From positions 124,001 to 188,000 of the forward strand of contig NZ_CP020949.1 of NCBI RefSeq assembly GCF_000172795.2: DNA of 64,000 nucleotides, in the 5' to 3' direction. The translations under genes were made by a program, and so were the position numbers. This DNA is from Rhizobium sp. CIAT894 (GTDB lineage Bacteria > Pseudomonadota > Alphaproteobacteria > Rhizobiales > Rhizobiaceae). The notes beneath the pieces are model-generated. The model saw only the letters and a program-made list of their open reading frames with translations. It ran no database searches and was not told where the DNA came from. This document shows, piece after piece, positions 1 through 8,617 of the stretch (its first letter is position 1; every line of letters begins with the position of its first letter).

Positions 1-1013
1 CATTGCGCACTCCCGATGCTCGGAGACACGAGCGACATAGGTTTGAGACCAAGCCTTTGTAGAAGCTTGTTATCGTGATCTTCTCCCGGGTTGTCTGCGG
101 TAAGCAGGGTTTCACCGACGAAAATGGAATTCGCCCCAGCTAAGAAGCAAAGCGCTTGTGTTTCATCGCTCATCTCGGTCCGTCCGGCAGACAGGCGAAC
201 TGCCGAATTCGGCATCATGATCCTTGCCAGCGCGATCATACGCACGAACTCGATCGGATCGACGCGTCCGGAGTTGGCGAGACGCGAACCAGGGATCGGA
301 ATCAACATGTTGATCGGGACGCTTTCAGGCGGAACTGGGAGATTTGCCAAGGTCACCAACATGGAGATGCGATCGTTGACCGACTCTCCTAACCCAAGGA
401 TACCGCCCGAACACACCTTGATCCCCGCTTCCCGGACGTTAGCCAACGTCTCCAGTCTGTCTGCAAAGGTCCGCGTCGTGATTACTTTGCTGTAGTACTC
501 TTCCGAGGTGTCGACGTTATGGTTGTAGTAGTCGAGCCCCGCGTGGGAGAGGCGCTCTGACTGCTCCGGCGAGAGCATCCCGAGCGTCATGCATGTTTCC
601 ATCCCGAGGGCTTTGACCTCCGTCACCATCGCGACAATCGAATCCATGTCGCGGTCCTTAGGGCTTCTCCATGCCGCCCCCATGCAATATCTCGTTGCTC
701 CCTGCTCGCGCGCTTTGCGAGCCTCATCGACGACCTTCTCGACTTCCATGAGTTTCGTGGCCTTCAGGCCCGTCGGATATTTCGAAGACTGGCTGCAATA
801 GCCGCAGTCTTCAGCACATCCGCCTGTCTTGATCGAGAGCAGACGGCTCATCTGGATGGCATTTGGATCAAAATTCTCCCGATGCGCGGTCTGGGCCTGA
901 AACAGCAAATCCATGAACGGAAGCTCATAAACCTGGCTCGCCTCCTCAAGCGTCCAGACCAAGTTCTCGACCGAAGGCTCAGCGGCCTGGTGAAGATCGG
1001 TATTGCAATCCAT
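1..1013 (-). CDS. bioB: Biotin synthase (3' end off the window)
   Basis: Radical-SAM enzyme that inserts sulfur into dethiobiotin, the last step of biotin synthesis in the cytosol. Translating the minus strand from ATG 1013 gives [15 protein letters not shown] and then the diagnostic Cys-x3-Cys-x2-Cys cluster loop [12 protein letters not shown] (Cys66, Cys70, Cys73), followed by conserved BioB segments such as YYNHNVDTS and [11 protein letters not shown]. About 337 codons are present, near the family's full length, so only the last residues are missing. A good ribosome site (GGAGG) lies 8 bases before the ATG. It follows the carbonic anhydrase by 34 bp on the same strand, so gabD, carbonic anhydrase and bioB are probably one transcript. 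No other bio gene is seen in the window. Confidence 0.95.
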   Translation of the reverse strand, partial: MDCNTDLHQAAEPSVENLVWTLEEASQVYELPFMDLLFQAQTAHRENFDPNAIQMSRLLSIKTGGCAEDCGYCSQSSKYPTGLKATKLMEVEKVVDEARKAREQGATRYCMGAAWRSPKDRDMDSIVAMVTEVKALGMETCMTLGMLSPEQSERLSHAGLDYYNHNVDTSEEYYSKVITTRTFADRLETLANVREAGIKVCSGGILGLGESVNDRISMLVTLANLPVPPESVPINMLIPIPGSRLANSGRVDPIEFVRMIALARIMMPNSAVRLSAGRTEMSDETQALCFLAGANSIFVGETLLTADNPGEDHDNKLLQRLGLKPMSLVSPSIGSAQ

Positions 1014-1047
1014 GCGTACTTCCTCCGACTGAATGTAATTTTCGCGC

Positions 1048-1764
1048 TCAGATCGCGAACGTTCTTGAGATTTCGATGCCATGACGAAAAGCCTCGCTGT
1101 CTGCGCTTTCTGCATGCGGAAGTGCGAGGTCTAGGGGTGAAAACCTACCGCTATGCTCGTCAGCCACCCAAAGCTGTCCCGCGCCGATGTCGAACCAGGT
1201 ACCGAACAGGCGCAACTCGCCCAGTTCCTCGCGTGCTTTGACGAACGGAAACGAACGGAGGTTTTTCAACGATTGCAGGACAGACTTCCGCTCGGCGACC
1301 GACTGTCGCGAGCTGGTTGCTACTGTCGCATTGTCGACGACTTCAGATATGATGGGGCGCAGTATCTCGATCCACTGCCCGATGAAATTGCCGGGCGAGA
1401 GCGGTGTGTGTGTGCTCTTCAGCGCCGCTGCGATACCACCGCAGCTGCAATGCCCCATCACTACGATATTTTTTACATCAAGGCATTGGACGGCGAACTC
1501 CAACGCTGCGGACGTCGAGTGGTGGCCGTCGTCTGGCTTACAAGGCGGAACGATATTGGCCACGTTGCGCACCACGAACATCTGTCCGGGGCCGCTTCCG
1601 AAGACTGTTTCCGGAGCGGCGCGGGAATCACAGCAGGCGATTACCAATGTTGCCGGGAACTGGCCTTTGCTGGCGAGGCTCTCGTAGCGCTCCCGGTGGC
1701 GGGGAAACTTCGCGGCGCGAAATCCACGATAGCCTCGTAGCAGCTCTTCGGGAAAGTCTGTCAT
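1048..1764 (-). CDS. Beta-class carbonic anhydrase
   Basis: Interconverts CO2 and bicarbonate in the cytosol. The 238-residue protein has the beta-class zinc signature: Cys45-Asp46-Ser47-Arg48 (CCDSR) and His105-x2-Cys108 (GHCSCGG). The length is usual for a bacterial beta enzyme. The start ATG at 1764 has a strong ribosome site (GAGGAGGAG, about 5 bases before). It lies 28 bp after the succinate-semialdehyde dehydrogenase stop and 34 bp before bioB, all on the minus strand. The context suggests supply of bicarbonate to the biotin carboxylase encoded upstream at 9485-10870; that link is inference. Confidence 0.93.
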   Translation of the reverse strand: MTDFPEELLRGYRGFRAAKFPRHRERYESLASKGQFPATLVIACCDSRAAPETVFGSGPGQMFVVRNVANIVPPCKPDDGHHSTSAALEFAVQCLDVKNIVVMGHCSCGGIAAALKSTHTPLSPGNFIGQWIEILRPIISEVVDNATVATSSRQSVAERKSVLQSLKNLRSFPFVKAREELGELRLFGTWFDIGAGQLWVADEHSGRFSPLDLALPHAESADSEAFRHGIEISRTFAI

Positions 1765-1792
1765 CTCGTTCTCCTCCTCATCGCAACGGCGT

Positions 1793-3271
1793 TCACAACC
1801 CGCCCATGCAGACGTATTTCATTTCCAAATAGTCATCCGCGCCATGGGACGAACCTTCACGACCGATCCCTGACTGTTTGACGCCACCGAACGGTGCGGC
1901 TTCGGACGAAATAAGACCGGTGTTCACACCGACCATCCCGTACTCAAGCGCCTCGGCGACGCGCCAGACGTTCCGCAGGTCTCGTGAGTAGAAGTATGCA
2001 GCTAGGCCGAACTCGGTATCGTTGGCCTGCTGGATCACGTCTTCGACGGTCTCGAACCGGAAAAGCGGAGCTACAGGTCCAAACGTTTCCTCACGGGCGA
2101 CGGTCATACGCCGATCGACATCCTTCAGTATCGTCGGCTCAAAGAAGGTTCCGTTTCCTGGGATGCGTCGACCGCCAGTCACTAGAGTTGCGCCCTTTGA
2201 CAGAGCGTCAGCGATGTGCGCCTCAACCTTCGTTATCGCGGCCTCTTCGATGAGCGGCCCGATTGTCACTTCGGCGTCAAACCCATTTCCAACGGAAAGG
2301 GAGGCGACGCGCCCTGCAAGCTTTTCAGCGAAGTGTTCATACACGCCGGACTGCACGTAGATCCTGTTCGCGCAGACGCATGTTTGACCGGCGTTTCGGT
2401 ATTTTGACGCCATCGCGCCCTCGACGGCCGCATCGATGTCGGCATCGTCGAACACGATAAATGGAGCATTTCCGCCGAGTTCGAGACTAACTTTCTTGAT
2501 CTGATCAGAGCACTGCCGCATCAGAATCCGACCGACTTCGGTCGAGCCCGTGAACGAAATCTTCCGGACTTTGGGATTGAAGCAGAGTTCTTTTCCGATT
2601 GCCGACCCGTCGATGCCGAGAACGATATTGAACACGCCATTTGGAAAACCTGCCTTCTGAGCTAACACAGCGAGCGCGATAGCGGTCAACGGAGTTTGAG
2701 GAGCGGGCTTCGAGACTACCGTGCAGCCGACGGCAAGGGCCGGCGCGACCTTCCTTGCGATCATGGCCGCCGGAAAATTCCAAGGCGTGATGGTGCCTAC
2801 AACTCCAACTGGCTGCTTGATGACAAGCAAGCGCTTATCCTGCGACGACGCAGGTATCGTCTCTCCGTAGACGCGCTTGGCCTCTTCCGCATACCACTCG
2901 ACGTAAGACGCAGCATAGAGGATCTCGCCGCGCGCTTCGACAAGTGGCTTCCCCATCTCGGAGGTAAGGATCGCCGCTAGTTCGTCCGCGTTTGCTACGA
3001 TTAAGTCAAACCACTCCCGAAGCAGTCCCGCGCGCTCTTTCGCGGGGCGTGCCGCCCAGAGTGGCTGGGCCTCGTGAGCAACGTCGATCGCCGCTGCTGT
3101 CTCGAGTGCGCCCATATCCGGCAACAATGCCAGTCTTTCTCCCGTGGCGGGGTTCACCACTTCGAATTGTAGGCCGCTCTCGCTGCCAATCCATTTCCCG
3201 TTCACATACGCTCGGTCGCGGAGGAGTTCTTGTGAGCCGAGGCGCGCGGTAAGAGCGTCAAAGAATGCCAT
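1793..3271 (-). CDS. gabD: NAD(P)-dependent succinate-semialdehyde dehydrogenase
   Basis: Aldehyde dehydrogenase superfamily, 492 residues, normal for GabD. It should oxidise succinic semialdehyde (or glutarate semialdehyde) to the dicarboxylate. Visible catalytic residues are Asn165 in PWNF, Glu264 in LELGGNAP and nucleophile Cys298 in GQTCVC; the C terminus FGGVKQSGIGREGS is GabD-like. AAAGGA lies 8 bases before ATG 3271. First gene of a gabD-carbonic anhydrase-bioB set, 565 bp downstream of the Pxp/ABC operon on the same strand. Relatives that act on other semialdehydes cannot be excluded. The window also holds remnants of another gabD copy (35762-36075). Confidence 0.88.
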   Translation of the reverse strand: MAFFDALTARLGSQELLRDRAYVNGKWIGSESGLQFEVVNPATGERLALLPDMGALETAAAIDVAHEAQPLWAARPAKERAGLLREWFDLIVANADELAAILTSEMGKPLVEARGEILYAASYVEWYAEEAKRVYGETIPASSQDKRLLVIKQPVGVVGTITPWNFPAAMIARKVAPALAVGCTVVSKPAPQTPLTAIALAVLAQKAGFPNGVFNIVLGIDGSAIGKELCFNPKVRKISFTGSTEVGRILMRQCSDQIKKVSLELGGNAPFIVFDDADIDAAVEGAMASKYRNAGQTCVCANRIYVQSGVYEHFAEKLAGRVASLSVGNGFDAEVTIGPLIEEAAITKVEAHIADALSKGATLVTGGRRIPGNGTFFEPTILKDVDRRMTVAREETFGPVAPLFRFETVEDVIQQANDTEFGLAAYFYSRDLRNVWRVAEALEYGMVGVNTGLISSEAAPFGGVKQSGIGREGSSHGADDYLEMKYVCMGGL

Positions 3272-3347
3272 ATCAATTCCTTTTGGGCATAGGTTCCCCG
3301 TCGCCGTGAAGTTAATCGCGGCGCCTACGGGTTATTGCTTTTGAGGT

Positions 3348-3372
3348 CGCCAACGCTCATCGAACGTTGGCG
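3348..3372 (-). repeat. 8-bp stem-loop upstream of gabD
   Basis: CGCCAACG and CGTTGGCG form a perfect inverted repeat around a 9-base loop, 77 bases upstream of the gabD start. There is no T tract on either side, so an operator or processing hairpin is as likely as a terminator. Confidence 0.4.
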
Positions 3373-3434
3373 GCGTTCAAGCTACGACACGGATCGAACT
3401 GCGGTTCTTCGCAGCGGGCGAAACTTTAAATCTG

Positions 3435-3614
3435 CTATTGGCCTGTCTCAGGGCGCGCTAGTTCCTCTGTAAGGGAGAAAGTGGCGGCGCTCGGCAGAAG
3501 CCGCGTTCTGTTGGCTGATCTTGAAGCCGCTACAGCTAGATAGCGCGCATAGGCATCTGACGCCTGTGCGAGGGACCTGGGAATGTGGAGCTTGCGCTTT
3601 GCTGGAGGCTTCAT
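3435..3614 (-). CDS. Possible small basic protein of unknown function
   Basis: A 59-codon frame starting MKPPAKRKLHIPRS. It is preceded by a fair ribosome site (AAGGA, 8 bases before the ATG at 3614). The N-terminal half is Lys/Arg/Pro-rich and followed by an Ala-rich stretch that could form a helix. I do not recognise the family. It stands alone between the rbsC-like gene and gabD on the same strand. The ribosome site is the main support; it could equally be a chance frame in GC-rich DNA. Confidence 0.3.
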   Translation of the reverse strand: MKPPAKRKLHIPRSLAQASDAYARYLAVAASRSANRTRLLPSAATFSLTEELARPETGQ

Positions 3615-3781
3615 CTTATTAATCCTTCGAGCATGTGTGACTAGCGGGCGATATCCCTCGCCTTGGGAACAAGACCACAATCTTAATCAGGCGGTAGCCC
3701 CGCTTTCCAGCCCAGCGAGTGTCGCCGAGCCGGGAGGTGATGAGCGAGCCACCAATCGATCACTCCTTTCTGGGCTTCACC

Positions 3782-3808
3782 CGGGTCGCAGAAGGCGACT
3801 GCGACCCG
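3782..3808 (-). terminator. Stem-loop after the transporter operon
   Basis: A 10-bp perfect stem (CGGGTCGCAG / CTGCGACCCG) with a 7-base loop, 28 bp past the stop of the rbsC-like gene on the minus strand. No U run follows, so it may be a Rho-independent-like end, an RNA stabiliser or a processing site. Confidence 0.45.
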
Positions 3809-3836
3809 CAGTCTGCACAGCCAGAAAAAGAGGCCG

Positions 3837-4871
3837 CTAGCGACGCACGAGCAGCATTCGATAGCGAAGCTGATCGATAATAACCGCGAGTATGAGGAGG
3901 CTGCCCAGCAAGACCATTTGCATGTAAGAGCCGATCTGCATCACGTTCATGCCATTCTGGACCAGAACGATGAAAAAGGCACCAAGCACGACGTTTTCCA
4001 CCCGGCCGATACCCCCGCGAAGAGAGACACCCGCGATGACGCAGGCGGCAATCGACTCGAGGCCGATCGAGCCGCCTAGATTCGTCTCACCGCTTTCAAC
4101 TCGCGCCGTGAGGAGGATACCCGCCAGGGACGCCAAGAGCGAACACGCCAAGTATGAGAGGAACAGCGTTTTTGCGGTGTTGATGCCGGACAGGTGTGCA
4201 GCCTTGATATTTCCGCCAACGGCGTACACTTCGGCGCCGATGCGCAGCCTATTCATGACGATCCACATAACCGCGATAGCCACAAGCGCAATCAACACGG
4301 GAACAGGAACCCCGAATACTCGTCCAAAACCGAAAAAGTCGGCAAACTCGAACGGGAGGTTTCCGATTGGTACGCCACCCGTGATGAACAACGCTATTCC
4401 AGCGCCTACGGACTGGACACCCAGTGTCATGATAAACGGGGAGACGCCGAAAACGGAAATCCCGAGGCCGTTAAGCAGACCAACGACCGCCGCTGCACAG
4501 AACCCCGCGCAAAGCCCTAGTGCGATAACGAGCCATACACTGTCCGGGAAAACCGCGACGGCCGCAACCATTGTGGAGGCCGATACCACGGACGTGAGTG
4601 CTATAGCCGTACCTACGGAAAGGTCAAAACCTCCCGTAACGAGCACTAGCATTTGCCCCAGTGATACGAGCACCAGATAGACAGACTGACGCGCAACGTT
4701 AGTGAGGTTCTGAACTGTGAGGAACTGGGCCGACGCGAAGGAAAATATCACGATCGCGGCAACTAGAAAGAAAGGCAAAACGCCAGCCCGCAGGAACAAA
4801 CTTCTAAGTGGTGCAAGTAGCGAAGGCGCGGGCGCTTCATCCGCTTTTATTGGTTCAACCTTGTAGCCCAT
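3837..4871 (-). CDS. ABC transporter permease, RbsC/AraH family
   Basis: Inner-membrane channel subunit of a sugar-type (CUT2) importer. The protein is 344 residues with about nine or ten hydrophobic segments and the family cytoplasmic-loop motif AVGGNIKAAHLSGIN. I chose ATG 4871 (MGYKVEP) because GGGGAG lies 7 bases before it; an in-frame ATG at 4898 lacks such a site. Last gene of the Pxp-TorT-RbsAC operon, 100 bp after the ATPase. The neighbouring genes suggest the cargo is an amide or amino-acid-like compound rather than ribose. Confidence 0.9.
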   Translation of the reverse strand: MGYKVEPIKADEAPAPSLLAPLRSLFLRAGVLPFFLVAAIVIFSFASAQFLTVQNLTNVARQSVYLVLVSLGQMLVLVTGGFDLSVGTAIALTSVVSASTMVAAVAVFPDSVWLVIALGLCAGFCAAAVVGLLNGLGISVFGVSPFIMTLGVQSVGAGIALFITGGVPIGNLPFEFADFFGFGRVFGVPVPVLIALVAIAVMWIVMNRLRIGAEVYAVGGNIKAAHLSGINTAKTLFLSYLACSLLASLAGILLTARVESGETNLGGSIGLESIAACVIAGVSLRGGIGRVENVVLGAFFIVLVQNGMNVMQIGSYMQMVLLGSLLILAVIIDQLRYRMLLVRR

Positions 4872-4971
4872 TGTGGCTCCCCTTTTCATTGTAGGCATGT
4901 TTCGATGAGCGAATGTCCGAGTTCTCTGCTAAGGCGCGCCCGATGTTCCGTGTTATAACGCCGGATAGGCC

Positions 4972-6486
4972 TTACGCGGCATCATGCTTGAAGAAGGCGT
5001 TGAGCACATGGCTTTCGACGATGTGCTCGCCTTCGAATTCGGCGGTGATCTTGCCGTTGGCGAAGACGACTAGGCGATGGGCGAGATGCATTGCCTCGGG
5101 CAGGTCCGAAGAGATGATCACCACGGCCTTTCCGGCTTCCGCCAGTTCCTTGATAAGGCGGTACAGCGCGGCGCGCGTGCCCATGTCGACGCCAACCGTC
5201 GGTTCGTCGAAGATATAGACTTGATAGTCCTGGCCGAAGCCTTTGCCGAACAGCGCCTTCTGCTGGTTGCCGCCCGACAGGTTGGCGATTGGCCTTTCCA
5301 TATAGGCGTCCGTCAAGTCGACCTTGCGGCCGATACCGGACGAAAGAACATTCTGGCGCTTCTTGGAGATGCCGAAGGGTGTCGTGACCTCGTCGCGGAA
5401 GAGAAGGCCGAGGTTGATGTTGTTGCGCGCCGTCGCGCTCAACATCAACCCCTCGTTCTTGCGATCCGGTGGTAGGTAGAACACGCCGTTGCGCAGGAAC
5501 CGGCGGGTGGGTTCACCTGAGAAGTCTCCTCCGTTCAATTCGACCTTGCCCGTGTAGGTAGAGGCAAGACCCAGGGCGGCGCGGAAGGCGCGCGACTTGC
5601 CGCTACCCACCAGTCCAGCGACCCCGAGGATTTCGCCCCCTCTGACGTCGATGTCGACACCGTTGACACCGGCAGCCCTGAGGTTGCGGATCGACATAAC
5701 GGTCTTCGGCTGCGCCGCGCGCGCGATGGTCGGATAGATTTGTCCGATGGCGCGGCCGGTCATCATCTCGATGAGCTTCTCGGCCGTCGTGTCGCCCATC
5801 GCCACGGTCCCGATGAGCTTGCCGTCACGCAGCACCGTGACGCGATCGGCGATGACCGAGAACTCCTGGATGCGGTGAGAGATGTAGACGACACCCACGC
5901 CCCTCGCTTTCGCTTCGTTGATGATGCGGAACAGCGTTTCGGTCTCGCGCTCGGTCAACGACGCAGTTGGCTCGTCGAGGATGAGGACGCGAGCGTTCGA
6001 ATGGATAGCCTTCGCGATCTCTGTCATCTGCTGTTCAGCGCGCGACAGCGACACGACGGAGGCTTTTACGTCGATGTTGAAGCCGAGGTCCTCGAACAGC
6101 TTGCGTGCGTCGCGATCCATGCGACTGCGGTCAATGAAGGGTCCGATCATCGGCTCGTTGCCGAGGAAGATGTTCTTGGCGACGCTCAGCGTCGGCACCA
6201 GGGAAAACTCCTGGAATACGGCGGAGACACCGCTCCTCTTCGCATCCGCGACGGAAGAGAAAGCCAAGTCCTGCCCGGCCAGTTTTACGCTTCCGGAGGT
6301 CTGCGGGTAGACACCAGAGAGGATCGAGATCAACGTGGACTTGCCAGCGCCGTTCTCGCCGAACAGAACGTGGACCTCGCCCGGCAAGAGGTTAAAATTG
6401 ACGCCGTCGAGTGCCGTCACCCCCGGAAACGTCCGCGTGACGTGCTTCATCTCGACTAAAGGCGATACCGATACGTTCATGGCCAT
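4972..6486 (-). CDS. ABC transporter ATP-binding protein, RbsA/MglA family (two nucleotide-binding domains)
   Basis: Drives import with the permease encoded just downstream. The 504-residue protein carries two NBDs. NBD1 (about residues 8-235) has Walker A GENGAGKST, signature LSRAEQQ, Walker B LILDEPTA and switch His in YISHR. NBD2 (about 255-500) has Walker A GLVGSGKS and signature LSGGNQQ with Walker B IFDEPT; its H-loop is replaced by ISSD, which is normal in this family. The start MAMNV has a ribosome site (AGGAGG). A 9-bp hairpin separates it from the preceding binding-protein gene. Confidence 0.93.
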   Translation of the reverse strand: MAMNVSVSPLVEMKHVTRTFPGVTALDGVNFNLLPGEVHVLFGENGAGKSTLISILSGVYPQTSGSVKLAGQDLAFSSVADAKRSGVSAVFQEFSLVPTLSVAKNIFLGNEPMIGPFIDRSRMDRDARKLFEDLGFNIDVKASVVSLSRAEQQMTEIAKAIHSNARVLILDEPTASLTERETETLFRIINEAKARGVGVVYISHRIQEFSVIADRVTVLRDGKLIGTVAMGDTTAEKLIEMMTGRAIGQIYPTIARAAQPKTVMSIRNLRAAGVNGVDIDVRGGEILGVAGLVGSGKSRAFRAALGLASTYTGKVELNGGDFSGEPTRRFLRNGVFYLPPDRKNEGLMLSATARNNINLGLLFRDEVTTPFGISKKRQNVLSSGIGRKVDLTDAYMERPIANLSGGNQQKALFGKGFGQDYQVYIFDEPTVGVDMGTRAALYRLIKELAEAGKAVVIISSDLPEAMHLAHRLVVFANGKITAEFEGEHIVESHVLNAFFKHDAA

Positions 6487-6498
6487 TCCTCCTTGCGA

Positions 6499-6521
6499 GC
6501 TCCGGCAGGATTTGCCGGAGC
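6499..6521 (-). repeat. Stem-loop between binding-protein and ATPase genes
   Basis: GCTCCGGCA and TGCCGGAGC form a perfect 9-bp stem with a 5-base loop, in the 53-bp gap after the TorT-like gene. No U run. Such hairpins commonly protect the 3' end of the binding-protein part of an operon mRNA. It is one of five like this in the window. Confidence 0.55.
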
Positions 6522-6539
6522 GCCCTTTACGTTCAAAGC

Positions 6540-7616
6540 TCAGTCCACGTTAAACTGCGGCTTGAAACCATCAGGTGGGAGGATGGTATCTTTACGGACC
6601 TGAGAGATGTTGCTCGAGTCCACAACAAAGATCTTGGGTCCGACGTGCTTGACTAGCTCTTTTTTCTCCAGAGCTCGCACCGCTTGGTCTACGGCAACGC
6701 GCCCCTGGATGACCATGGAGTCCGCCGGAGAGGCTGCAATCAGGCCGCGTTTAATGCCTTCGAAGACTCCCGGAGTCATGTAGAAGGAAAGGAGTTCGAC
6801 TTGCCCCTTGAGGCCACGCTCACGAATAAGGCCCTGAGCAGCTTCCGCGGTGACCGCCGTGCCAGCGATGTATTTGACATCCGGCTCCGCCTGAAGAACG
6901 TCTTCAACGAGTTTCAGCTGCACCTCCTTGCCCGTGTCCCCAAATTTAGGATCCAGAATCTGCAGCGAGGAGCCCTTTACCGCTTCGAGGAAGCCCTTGT
7001 TGGCAGCTTCAACCCACCCAGCGCCTGCCGGGCCAGGGAACCAGCCGACTTTCACTGGATCCCCGCCAGCGGGGTGTTTCTTTGCAAGGTAGGAACCGGT
7101 CTCATACCCCATGGTGTAGAAGGATACGAGCGACTTAGCGGTCACGTTGGGAGAGGAGATCCCGTTGATGACGTCGATGACCGGAATGCCTTTTTTGGTG
7201 ATTTCATTGACGAGATTGTTGAGGCCGTCGAACGAGATCGCGCCGATGACGACCGCTTGAGCACCGCCCGCTACGCAGTCCTCGATCTGCGAAATCTGCT
7301 TTGCCAGTTCGGTGTAGCCGCCTGCCTCAACGACGTTCAGCTTGATACCGAGGTCCTTGGCTTGCTCGACGACGCCATAGTCGACGCCGAGCCAATAGGC
7401 GTCCTTCATGTGCGGGAAGGAAACGCAGACGTTCCAAGCCTTCTCCGCCTTTTCCAGCGGAATATAGTCAACGTCGACGGACTTGCCGTCAGCGGCAAAA
7501 GCAGGCTCGATCTTTTGGGCCAGGTACGGGTACCATGTATCGGCATGCGCGGCGGAAGCCAGACCTATGATGGCTGCGGTGCAGGCAGCAAGATGCATTC
7601 CCAGTTTGCTAGGCAT
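6540..7616 (-). CDS. TorT-like periplasmic substrate-binding protein
   Basis: Secreted 358-residue type I periplasmic binding protein: an N-terminal signal peptide ends near ASAAHA (residues 21-26). The sequence follows TorT, the periplasmic ligand sensor of the TMAO respiration system, more than ribose-binding protein: FPHMKDAYWLGVDYG, VEAGGYTELAKQISQIEDC, FPGPAGAGWVEA and GTAVTAEAAQG. Unlike classical torT it has no tor sensor kinase beside it; instead it precedes rbsA- and rbsC-like genes, so it is probably the importer's binding protein. It lies 29 bp after pxpC. The ligand is unknown. Confidence 0.85.
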   Translation of the reverse strand: MPSKLGMHLAACTAAIIGLASAAHADTWYPYLAQKIEPAFAADGKSVDVDYIPLEKAEKAWNVCVSFPHMKDAYWLGVDYGVVEQAKDLGIKLNVVEAGGYTELAKQISQIEDCVAGGAQAVVIGAISFDGLNNLVNEITKKGIPVIDVINGISSPNVTAKSLVSFYTMGYETGSYLAKKHPAGGDPVKVGWFPGPAGAGWVEAANKGFLEAVKGSSLQILDPKFGDTGKEVQLKLVEDVLQAEPDVKYIAGTAVTAEAAQGLIRERGLKGQVELLSFYMTPGVFEGIKRGLIAASPADSMVIQGRVAVDQAVRALEKKELVKHVGPKIFVVDSSNISQVRKDTILPPDGFKPQFNVD

Positions 7617-7645
7617 TTTAGTTCCCTTTTTGATTGGTGTGGGTT

Positions 7646-8617
7646 TCAGTTAAAGCTTGATCGGAGTCGATCGAGCAGTGCCGCGCGGTCCTTACGAGCG
7701 GCGAGGGCTTGCTCCATATTCACTTCGACAAACCGTGTGGGGGTATGAGGCTGCATTTGGGCGATTAGGTCCATGTCGGCAGAAATAACGGTTCCGACCA
7801 TGAAGTACCCACCGCCCGAAACGGCGTCACGGTGGAGAATGATCGGCTCCGTCCCGCTGGGAATTTGGATTGAACCGTAGGGATAGCAGCTATCAACGAT
7901 GTTCGACGGATCAGACCCGGCACCGAAAGACTGCTTACGATCGACAAACTCGACCTTCCGACCGCCTTTGAAGCGGTAGCCCATCCGATCGGCTTCGGGC
8001 GCGACCTTCCAGGTATCGGCGAAGAAGTTTTCCTTTGCCGCGTCAGTGAGACGGTCCCAGTACAGTCCCGGCAGTACACGGAGTTCGGCGGGCGAAGACA
8101 GTTTACGCCGCAGGCTCTCCGCCACCGAACGCCCTTCCATTGCGAAAGAGCCGCTGCCCACTGGCAGTTCGTCACCTGGAGCGAGCGCTCTACCCTTGTA
8201 ACCACCCAAGGCACCGATCGGGTAGGTAGATCGGCTGCCCAAGGCGACAGGGACGTCGATGCCGCCTACAACAGCGATGTAGATGCGCGCACCTGCCTTG
8301 AGAAAGTCGAAGGAGAGAACCTGGCCTGCCTTGATTCTGAACGAAGTCCAGCCCGGAACCACTTCGCCATCGACTTTAGCGGGCATGTCGCCTCCGGTGA
8401 CCGCAACGAGAGCGTCTTCCGTGAACTCCAGTTTAGGGCCCATGAACACCGCTTCCAAGCCCGCGGCTCCCTCGTCGTTTCCTACGAGGAGGTTGGCCGC
8501 GCGCATTGCATAGCGATCCATAGCGCCACCCATCGGGATTCCAAGATGGAAATATCCGGGACGCCCCATGTCCTGGACGCTAGTCGCAACACCATGATGA
8601 ATAACCTTAATGGCCAT
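7646..8617 (-). CDS. pxpC: 5-oxoprolinase subunit C / biotin-dependent carboxyltransferase domain protein (KipA family)
   Basis: Partner of PxpB. KipA-type proteins are related to the carboxyltransferase half of urea carboxylase. The 323-residue protein begins MAIKVIHHGVATSVQDMGRPG with the family segment HLGIPMGGAMDRYAM. I chose ATG 8617 because GGAGGG lies 8 bases before it and it overlaps the end of pxpB by 11 bp; an in-frame start at 8671 would add 18 untypical residues. The gene is in a pxpA-BCCP-BC-pxpB-pxpC row, so carboxyl transfer from biotin to a cyclic or simple amide is plausible; plain 5-oxoproline hydrolysis is the default assignment. Confidence 0.88.
   Translation of the reverse strand: MAIKVIHHGVATSVQDMGRPGYFHLGIPMGGAMDRYAMRAANLLVGNDEGAAGLEAVFMGPKLEFTEDALVAVTGGDMPAKVDGEVVPGWTSFRIKAGQVLSFDFLKAGARIYIAVVGGIDVPVALGSRSTYPIGALGGYKGRALAPGDELPVGSGSFAMEGRSVAESLRRKLSSPAELRVLPGLYWDRLTDAAKENFFADTWKVAPEADRMGYRFKGGRKVEFVDRKQSFGAGSDPSNIVDSCYPYGSIQIPSGTEPIILHRDAVSGGGYFMVGTVISADMDLIAQMQPHTPTRFVEVNMEQALAARKDRAALLDRLRSSFN

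Larger units (their letters stand above)
3272..3836. other. 565-bp gap between the transporter operon and gabD
   Basis: No recognisable gene. It contains two perfect stem-loops (3348-3372 and 3782-3808) and one small open frame (3435-3614, minus). The gabD ribosome site is at the left end. An independent promoter for gabD-carbonic anhydrase-bioB may lie here, but I could not point to a convincing -35/-10 pair. Confidence 0.5.

Noticed and set aside
1153..1740. Plus-strand frames opposite the carbonic anhydrase
   Set aside because: They mirror a gene with intact catalytic motifs and show no domain themselves.
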